Made by a program: the position numbers and the translations under genes
Part shown: piece after piece, positions 14,770 through 19,164 of the stretch
How the letters are laid out: each line of letters starts with the position of its first letter
Position numbering within the stretch: position 1 is the first letter of the stretch
Source: an uncultured Collinsella sp.
GTDB lineage: Bacteria > Actinomycetota > Coriobacteriia > Coriobacteriales > Coriobacteriaceae
Direction of reading: 5' to 3'
Assembly: GCA_902491415.1 (NCBI GenBank)
Contig: CABUHP010000008.1
Span: 1 to 19,164, forward strand
DNA: 19,164 nt
Notes under the pieces: generated by a model
Told to the model about the DNA's origin: nothing
Database searches by the model: none
What the model saw: the letters and a program-made list of their open reading frames with translations, nothing else

Positions 14770-14871
14770 TTCTAAGTCCTTTCGGTTTCCGTGCGAATGC
14801 ACGGAGATCAGTTAAAACACGGCGCGAATGCGCCAGGGGTGCGGCGTTGCCGCCGCGGGTGAAAACAGCAA
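14770..14871 (-). other. rplJ-rplL spacer with three tandem stem-loops
   Basis: Minus-strand order: GCGGCG-GCAA-CGCCGC (14841-14856, a GNRA-type loop), GGCGC-ATTC-GCGCC (14821-14834, followed by GTGTTTTAA) and CCGTGC-ATTC-GCACGG (14789-14804), the last directly before the rplL ribosome site. They may be processing or stability signals that raise L7/L12 output above L10. The middle hairpin could be a weak terminator. Role is inference. Confidence 0.5.
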
Positions 14872-15393
14872 CTAGGCTGCCTTCTGCTCAGAGACCTGCT
14901 GAATCGAACGAGCGAGACCAGAGGAAACGCCGTTGACGCAGACAGCGATGTCGCGAGCGAAACCGGAGATGAGACCGGCGATCTGGCCGAGAAGCTGATC
15001 CTTGGTGGGCAGCTCGGCGATAGCCTTAACATCATCAGCGGAAACGGCCTTGCCGTCGGAGATACCGCCCTTGATCTCAAGGACGCCCTTGGACTTAGCG
15101 GAGAAGTCCTTAAGGGCCTTAGCGGCCTCGACCGGCTCGGACTCGTAGAACACATAAGCGACGGGGCCGGCGAGGATCTCGTCGATCTCGGGCTGCTCCT
15201 GGTTCTTGAGGGCGATCTTGACCAGGTTGTTCTTGTAGACCTTCATCTCGGCGCCGCACTCGCGAAGCTGATGACGCAGCTCCTGAGCCTGCTTAACCGT
15301 CAGACCGTTGTAGTTGACGACGAACAGACCGGCGTTCTCGGCGATACGGGACTCGATCTCTGCAACCTTGTCGATTTTGTACTGCTGGGGCAT
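14872..15393 (-). CDS. rplJ: 50S ribosomal protein L10
   Basis: L10 anchors the L7/L12 stalk to 23S rRNA. 173 residues, typical length. The N-terminal rRNA-binding domain (MPQQYKIDKVAEIESRI, VVNYNGLTVKQAQELR, MKVYKNNLVKIAL) is followed by the C-terminal helix that docks L7/L12 dimers (about residues 130-173). ATG is preceded by GAGGAGG 6-7 nt upstream. It is the first gene of the rplJ-rplL operon. Its transcript has a leader of about 210 nt that resembles the L10 autoregulatory leader and contains an intrinsic terminator, so expression is probably set by attenuation. The usual upstream rplK-rplA genes are not adjacent; an aminotransferase is. Confidence 0.97.
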   Translation of the reverse strand: MPQQYKIDKVAEIESRIAENAGLFVVNYNGLTVKQAQELRHQLRECGAEMKVYKNNLVKIALKNQEQPEIDEILAGPVAYVFYESEPVEAAKALKDFSAKSKGVLEIKGGISDGKAVSADDVKAIAELPTKDQLLGQIAGLISGFARDIAVCVNGVSSGLARSIQQVSEQKAA

Positions 15394-15458
15394 GAATTAC
15401 ACCTCCTCGAATTCTTTCCGGGCACGGTCCGCCACAAGGACGTGACGGGGGCATGTCC

Positions 15459-15495
15459 AAAAAGAAAGCCCCCGCGCTGCATGAGCGACGGGGGC
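15459..15495 (-). terminator. Attenuator hairpin in the rplJ leader
   Basis: Minus strand: GCCCCCG-T-CGCT pairs with AGCG-CGGGGGC (11 bp, one bulged base, loop CATGC), followed by TTTCTTTTT. It stands between the predicted promoter and rplJ, so it must be read through for expression, as in leaders controlled by their product. The 9-mer GCCCCCGTC of its 5' arm is repeated just downstream (15444-15452). Confidence 0.75.
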
Positions 15496-15512
15496 GAGAA
15501 GACATATCTACT

Positions 15513-15583
15513 CGACCACCTCGGCTGGCGGGAAGTCCCATTAAGCTCGCGGGCAAAGCCCGTTTGCGCCGGCTGTCTCTGGC
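15513..15583 (-). ncRNA. L10-type ribosomal leader (aptamer part)
   Basis: On the minus strand the segment carries AGAGACAGCCGGCGC, a GGGCTTTGCCC hairpin, CTTAATGGGA and CAGCCGAGGTGG. Order and wording fit my memory of the conserved L10 leader (GACAGC...TTAAT...GCCGAGG), which mimics the 23S rRNA site and binds L10(L12)4. It precedes the attenuator. A covariance search against RF00557 would settle it. Confidence 0.65.
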
Positions 15584-15609
15584 AGCGGATTCGTGCGTGA
15601 ACCGAAAGT

Positions 15610-15638
15610 ATTATGGCGGGGACCCCGGCGTCGGTCAA
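15610..15638 (-). promoter_or_regulatory. Predicted sigma-A promoter of rplJ-rplL
   Basis: Minus strand TTGACC, 17 bp, CATAAT (5 of 6 at each box). Start near 15603 puts the whole L10-type leader and attenuator into the transcript. The long-hairpin element copy 2 ends about 38 bp upstream of the -35 box. Confidence 0.7.
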
Positions 15639-15675
15639 CGGCAACCCTGGCTGCACACAATTCCACCATCTCGGT

Positions 15676-15802
15676 CGCGCCGCCAAAGGCCAGGCGCAAG
15701 GTTTTCGCTCGGTCAAGTCCTGGCTCGCACGAAGAGCACATTAAGTGCTCTTCGGCTCGTGCGGAATCTACGAAAACCTTGCGCCTGGCCTTCGGCGGCG
15801 CG
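15676..15802. repeat. Structured long-hairpin element, copy 2
   Basis: Inverted arms of 32 bp (15676-15707 and 15771-15802) pair with one A/C mismatch. They enclose 63 nt with the same core as copy 1: GTCCTGGCTCGCACG at 15717-15731, a 9-bp stem with loop ATTAA (15740-15744) and CGGCTCGTGCGGAA at 15753-15766. Inside the 8 variable inner-stem positions, three differ from copy 1 and all are compensated on the other arm. The outer arms share no sequence with copy 1. It sits between the aminotransferase stop and the rplJ promoter. It may end aminotransferase transcription, insulate the promoter or be an inserted element. Confidence 0.8.
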
Positions 15803-15898
15803 TGCCTGCCTTGACTTTGGGCAGCCCGGTTTTTCGTTGGCTGACGCCCCCGCTCATAATGCTTGGGTCGGTGGGCTGATGTGTTGCGTCCCGTTGGG
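15803..15898. other. Short spacer after the aminotransferase gene
   Basis: About 95 bp without a gene, a clear T-tailed hairpin or a recognisable promoter. The aminotransferase therefore has no standard terminator unless the long-hairpin element copy 2 serves as one. Confidence 0.5.
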
Positions 15899-17035
15899 CT
15901 ATAAGGTTGAAATGAAGGTGGACAGGCGGCGGAGGCCTTCGTCCAGATCTTTGTCGGAGACGCAGTAGCTTAGGCGGATGTGGCCTTCGGTGCCGAAGCA
16001 GTCACCCGGAACTAGGGCTACGTTGGCTTCTTTGATGGCTTTGATGCAGAAGTCTTCGCTTGTTAGGCCGAATTGTTTGATGCTGGGGAAGGCGTAGAAG
16101 GCTCCTGCGGGCTCTACTACGTCGAGGCCCATGGCGTTTAAGGCTGCGAGTACGCGTTCGCGACGGGCTCGGTAGACTTTGCGCATGGGGGTTGGGTCGA
16201 CGGTGAGGGCTCGGGCTGCGGCGTCCATCTCGAAGGAGACGGCACTCGATACTAAGTATTGGTGGGCCTTTGCGATCTCGGCGATGACGGGGGTTGCCGC
16301 CGCGAGCCAGCCCAAGCGCCAGCCGGTCATGGCCCAGGGCTTGGAAAAGCTCTCGATGACGACCGTCTGCTCGCGCAGCTCCGGGTGACGCTGGGCAAAG
16401 CGCTCGTAGCCATCCACATAAACCAGGCGGTTGTATACGTCGTCGCAGACCACGTAGATGCCCGCCTGCTCCGCCACGTGCGCCACGGCGTCGAGCGAAG
16501 CCGCGTTGAGGATACAACCCGTAGGATTGTTGGGCGAGCAGATGACGATGGCCTTGGTCGCCGGCGTCACGCAAGCACGAAGCGCATCCTCGTCAATCTG
16601 AAATTGCGCAGGCTCCGTATCCAAAAAGACTGCTTTGGCGTGGTTGGCCACGACGATGCTTTCGTACAGGCCAAAGGCCGGCGTGGGGATAATGACCTCG
16701 TCGCCGGGGTTGAGCATAGCCATGAATGTTGCCGACAGTGCCTCGGTCGCACCGTCGGTCAGGATGACCTCATCGGCGGAAAACGCCAGGCCCGCGTCAT
16801 CCATATATTTGGACAGTGCATCACGCAGGGCGGGACGACCGTTGTTGGGCGGATAGTGCGTGTCACCGCGGTCCAGTGCGGCGGTCACCTCGGCGCTAAT
16901 CACATCGGGCGTGGGAAAATCGGGCTCGCCAAGCGCAAGCGCGATGCACCCCGGGTGCTGGGCGGCGAGCGCGTTGATTCGGCGGATACCGGAGGGCTTG
17001 AGCGTGGCAAGCGAGGTATTCATGGGCAGTCGCAT
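15899..17035 (-). CDS. PLP-dependent class I aminotransferase (aspartate aminotransferase-like)
   Basis: A fold-type I, pyridoxal phosphate enzyme of 378 residues, similar in layout to the AspB/AspC-like group that transfers amino groups between aspartate or other amino acids and 2-oxoglutarate. Visible signatures: ALGEPDFPTPDVI near residues 34-46, TDGATEALSATFMAML (cofactor phosphate loop), SPNNPTGCIL with Asn170, CDDVYNRLVY with the cofactor-binding Asp, and SFSKPWAMTGWRLGW with Schiff-base Lys232. Arg in HIRLSYC near the C-terminus would bind the substrate carboxylate. ATG at 17035 has AAAGGA upstream; a second ATG four codons on is possible. Substrate cannot be fixed from sequence. The last roughly 120 codons use many CTA, GTA, ACA and CGA codons, unlike the first part. 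Confidence 0.9.
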   Translation of the reverse strand: MRLPMNTSLATLKPSGIRRINALAAQHPGCIALALGEPDFPTPDVISAEVTAALDRGDTHYPPNNGRPALRDALSKYMDDAGLAFSADEVILTDGATEALSATFMAMLNPGDEVIIPTPAFGLYESIVVANHAKAVFLDTEPAQFQIDEDALRACVTPATKAIVICSPNNPTGCILNAASLDAVAHVAEQAGIYVVCDDVYNRLVYVDGYERFAQRHPELREQTVVIESFSKPWAMTGWRLGWLAAATPVIAEIAKAHQYLVSSAVSFEMDAAARALTVDPTPMRKVYRARRERVLAALNAMGLDVVEPAGAFYAFPSIKQFGLTSEDFCIKAIKEANVALVPGDCFGTEGHIRLSYCVSDKDLDEGLRRLSTFISTL

Positions 17036-17128
17036 GGCGTTCCTTTCGTAAGGGTTGCACTAGGATAGCGCGGCGGGGCGCCGCCGGACGGTGTAACCTA
17101 AACGGAAACCAACCGGAAAGGAGGCAGC
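17036..17128. promoter_or_regulatory. Divergent intergenic region
   Basis: 93 bp separate the starts of the minus-strand aminotransferase and the plus-strand unknown gene. It holds both ribosome sites and a GC-rich dyad (GGCGG-GGCG-CCGCC). A minus-strand TATCCT could be a -10 box but lacks a good -35. No promoter is clear. Confidence 0.4.
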
Positions 17129-17788
17129 ATGGAGCCGACCGCACACGGCGATGTGCCAAAAACACTGCAAACCATTGCGTATATCAGCATTCCCAATAGC
17201 GCCGATCTTGAGTTTTTGCTTTGGGACCTGCAGGATGCCATCGCCGCCTATGCCCGGCTTTCCGGCACCGCGCTCCCCCGCCCGGTTGACTTGGAGGCGG
17301 ATGATGCCGGCGCAGTCGATGGCATGGTGCTCGCTGTTGATGATGCATTTGATGATGAGGCGATGATCGCTGTCGAGCAGATACTCGATCGCCTTGGGAA
17401 TACAGAGACACGCATCTATATCGTCGTCCAGGCCCTGTCCAAAAACAATAAGCAGGCGGACGAAGTCCTCGACCGCCTGTACCGGGCATGTATTCTACGT
17501 GACCTGCCATGGTGCGACGGCGTTGTCATCTGTGCCGGCAGTGGCATCGCGGCGCTTCGCCGTTCCCCACGCATGGGCCTCTTGCGCCGACCATTTTCGG
17601 AAGCGATGGATAAGCTTGTGGGCGCCGTGCGCATGGGCTGCTCCATTGAACATGCGCAGCTGCTTGGAGGTAGCAATGCCGATAGTGTCGACGCCGACGG
17701 CATGGTGCGTGTCGAGCCCGCGCTGCCCGCGCCGATCTGGCGCACCATCATCAAACGTCTCAGCACCCATGCTCAATCCAATATCTAA
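17129..17788 (+). CDS. Unknown-function protein
   Basis: A 219-residue soluble protein that I do not recognise. The ATG has GGAAAGGAGG 5-6 nt upstream, and codon use resembles its neighbours, so it is a real gene. Alternating hydrophobic strands and helices (TRIYIVVQALSKNN, PWCDGVVICAGSGIAALRRS, a MGLLRRPFSEAMDKLVGAVRMG helix) suggest an alpha/beta fold, perhaps flavodoxin-like, but no cofactor loop is convincing. There is no signal peptide or membrane segment. It is divergent from the aminotransferase and ends 1 bp from the stop of the DNA glycosylase gene on the other strand. The only plus-strand gene in the window. Confidence 0.8.
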   Translation: MEPTAHGDVPKTLQTIAYISIPNSADLEFLLWDLQDAIAAYARLSGTALPRPVDLEADDAGAVDGMVLAVDDAFDDEAMIAVEQILDRLGNTETRIYIVVQALSKNNKQADEVLDRLYRACILRDLPWCDGVVICAGSGIAALRRSPRMGLLRRPFSEAMDKLVGAVRMGCSIEHAQLLGGSNADSVDADGMVRVEPALPAPIWRTIIKRLSTHAQSNI

Positions 17789-17789
17789 A

Positions 17790-18353
17790 TTAGAGAGCGG
17801 CCCAGTCAACGGCTGCATGCCAACGCTCAACAAGACGTTCCAGACGCCACGCTGCATTGGCGGGACTTGTCGAGGGCAGGACGATGGCGGACAGCCCGGT
17901 GCGTTCTTGTAGATAGCGCTTGTAGAGCCGGCCAGCTGTACCACCGTTGCATATCACCCGCCCAATGGGAGCTGTGCCGGTAATGCGCTCGATATGTGCC
18001 GGCACAACGTTGCGAATGCTCGCGTCGCTCGAGCCCTTAATGTCGCAGCTCTCGATCACATCCCACAGGGCCACGCCGCCGTTCAGTAGCATGGCCCGCT
18101 TGGCGACAATGGAGGCATCGAGCGTCGCGGGCTCACCGCTTGCCAAAGGATCGCCCTCGTTGGGCGGCACAGGCACACCGAGGCACGCGGCCATCACGCG
18201 CCAAAAGCGATTCTGAGGGTTGCCGTAATAAAAGGCATTGGCGCGCGACAGTACCGAGGGAAACGATCCGAGCACCAAAACGCGCGAGTGCTGGTCAGCA
18301 ACGGGCTCAAACCCATGCTCAATATGTTGATAGCCCTCGTCGGACGCAGCCAT
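17790..18353 (-). CDS. DNA-deoxyinosine glycosylase-like protein (UDG superfamily, family 6 type)
   Basis: A 187-residue protein of the uracil/hypoxanthine DNA glycosylase superfamily. Motif 1 LVLGSFPSVLSRANAFYYG (about residues 26-44), followed by NPQNRFWRVMAA, is typical of the family 6 (HDG) group that removes hypoxanthine, and sometimes uracil, from DNA. LLNGGVALWDVIESC and motif 2 LPSTSPANAAW (DNA intercalation loop) follow at the expected spacing. These enzymes act in base excision repair after adenine deamination. The ATG is 3 bp after the alpha-glucanase stop, with GAGGG inside that gene's last codons, so it is probably translationally coupled. It converges with the plus-strand unknown gene with only 1 bp between stops. 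A G/U mismatch glycosylase (Mug) is the main alternative. Confidence 0.85.
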   Translation of the reverse strand: MAASDEGYQHIEHGFEPVADQHSRVLVLGSFPSVLSRANAFYYGNPQNRFWRVMAACLGVPVPPNEGDPLASGEPATLDASIVAKRAMLLNGGVALWDVIESCDIKGSSDASIRNVVPAHIERITGTAPIGRVICNGGTAGRLYKRYLQERTGLSAIVLPSTSPANAAWRLERLVERWHAAVDWAAL

Positions 18354-18356
18354 GGC

Positions 18357-19164
18357 CTAGGCCCTCAGCAGATAACGCACCTCGTAGGGCGCAAGCTCAA
18401 GGGAGCCCGCCAGCTCGACCGTGGGCACGTCGTCGGCAAGCAGGTCGACAAAGGACCCGTTGAGCTCGCCGGCGCCAAAAGTGTAAGGCTCGCCCACGGC
18501 GTTCACCGCCACGAGCACCGTCGCGTCGTCGCAGGCGCGCTCGAACAGCAGCTGCTTGTTCTGAATCACCACGTTGCGGTACGCGCCGTAGTTGAGGGCG
18601 CGGGCTGCCGCGTCGTCGGCCGAGTGAAGGTGCGCGAGCTGCGTGATGAAAGCCGTCAGCTCGTTGGGCGCAGGCTCATCGAGCGCAGGGCGCAGCGCCC
18701 AGTCGCCATCGGGTCCGCCCTTTTCCCCAGCAATTCCCCACTCGCTGCCATAGTAGACGCACGGGATGCCTGGCATGCCAAAGAGCATGCCATAAGCGGG
18801 GCGCAGGCAGGACTTGTCGGTAAGGATGCTCGCCAGGCGCGGCACATCGTGGTTGTCGACAAACGACAGCAAATGCTTGCCGCGGTAGATGCACCACGGG
18901 TCACCGCCAAACTGACGGTGCAACGAATGGGCGATCTCGAACATGTTGACCGAGTTAAAGCTGGAGTACAGGCCCTTGTAGCACTCGTAGTTGGTGCAGG
19001 AGTCGAGCATCTCGTCGTTGACGATCTGGTTGTAGTCGCCGCGGAGCGTCTCGCCGATCATCACGAAGTCGGGCTTGAGCTCACGGGCAAAGCTATGCAG
19101 ACGACGCATGAAATCGCGGTCGAGCATATAGGCAACGTCCAGACGCAGGCCGTCGACGCCAAAG
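18357..19164 (-). CDS. GH13 alpha-amylase family glycosidase, C-terminal part (5' end outside window)
   Basis: An alpha-glucan-acting glycosidase of family GH13, open to the right edge. From the visible N-side: region II GVDGLRLDVAYM with the catalytic nucleophile Asp, region III VMIGETLRGD with the acid/base Glu, and region IV LSFVDNHDVPR with the transition-state Asp. All three catalytic residues are present. A beta-rich C-terminal domain (SFVDLLADDVPTVELAGSL) ends the protein. About 268 codons are visible, and the catalytic barrel's first half lies outside. The PWCIYRGKHLLSF and VYYGSEWGIAGEKGGPDGDW segments suggest a maltodextrin- or starch-oligosaccharide-active cytosolic enzyme such as a maltogenic amylase/neopullulanase, but the specificity is open. 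It is followed closely by the DNA glycosylase. Confidence 0.9.
   Translation of the reverse strand, partial: FGVDGLRLDVAYMLDRDFMRRLHSFARELKPDFVMIGETLRGDYNQIVNDEMLDSCTNYECYKGLYSSFNSVNMFEIAHSLHRQFGGDPWCIYRGKHLLSFVDNHDVPRLASILTDKSCLRPAYGMLFGMPGIPCVYYGSEWGIAGEKGGPDGDWALRPALDEPAPNELTAFITQLAHLHSADDAAARALNYGAYRNVVIQNKQLLFERACDDATVLVAVNAVGEPYTFGAGELNGSFVDLLADDVPTVELAGSLELAPYEVRYLLRA

Overview
The window is about 19 kb of a high-GC chromosome. It carries the transcription and translation core cluster of what looks like an actinobacterium of the class Coriobacteriia, possibly Collinsella-like. The assignment is inference. It rests on the GC-rich codon use, the actinobacterial-type coiled-coil insert in the N-terminal part of beta-prime, the actinobacterial-type S12 sequence, and the association of galU, an ECF sigma pair and ribosomal genes. 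No database was searched.

Layout, read along the minus strand, which carries almost everything: a partial GH13 alpha-glucanase (enters from the right edge) followed 3 bp later by a family 6-type deoxyinosine/uracil DNA glycosylase; then, convergent with these, a plus-strand gene of unknown function (17129-17788); a class I aminotransferase divergent from it; a structured intergenic element (15676-15802); a promoter and L10-type leader with an attenuator; rplJ-rplL ending in a strong terminator; galU as its own unit with a terminator; rpoB-rpoC with its own promoter region and terminator; an ECF sigma factor overlapping a membrane-anchored DUF4179-like putative anti-sigma gene; about 680 bp of non-coding DNA holding a second copy of the structured element, a 121-bp inverted-repeat unit, terminators and a promoter; then rpsL-rpsG-fusA (fusA runs off the left edge).

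The clearest unusual signals are these. (1) The beta-prime subunit has a C-terminal extension of about 230 residues. It contains a segment that aligns without gaps to the C-terminal DNA-binding domain of the RNA polymerase alpha subunit and keeps five of the seven residues E. coli alpha uses to touch DNA. (2) Two dispersed long-hairpin elements, one upstream of each ribosomal operon, share a fixed core. Their inner stems differ only by compensatory changes, and their 25-32 bp outer arms are unrelated in sequence between copies. (3) RpoB fork loop 2 is twice the E. coli length, the trigger loop of RpoC has a Phe-to-Ile change beside the catalytic His, and S12 naturally has Arg88, a residue linked elsewhere to streptomycin resistance. 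(4) The classical rplJL-rpoBC operon is split by galU, and the rpoC-rpsL junction is split by an ECF sigma module with a sigma-W-like autoregulatory promoter.

Functionally the window makes the core RNA polymerase beta subunits, part of the small and large ribosomal subunits and an elongation factor. Predicted leader and terminator sites let the ribosomal, polymerase and envelope-stress units be controlled separately. Comparisons with E. coli, M. tuberculosis and B. subtilis proteins are from memory of those sequences.
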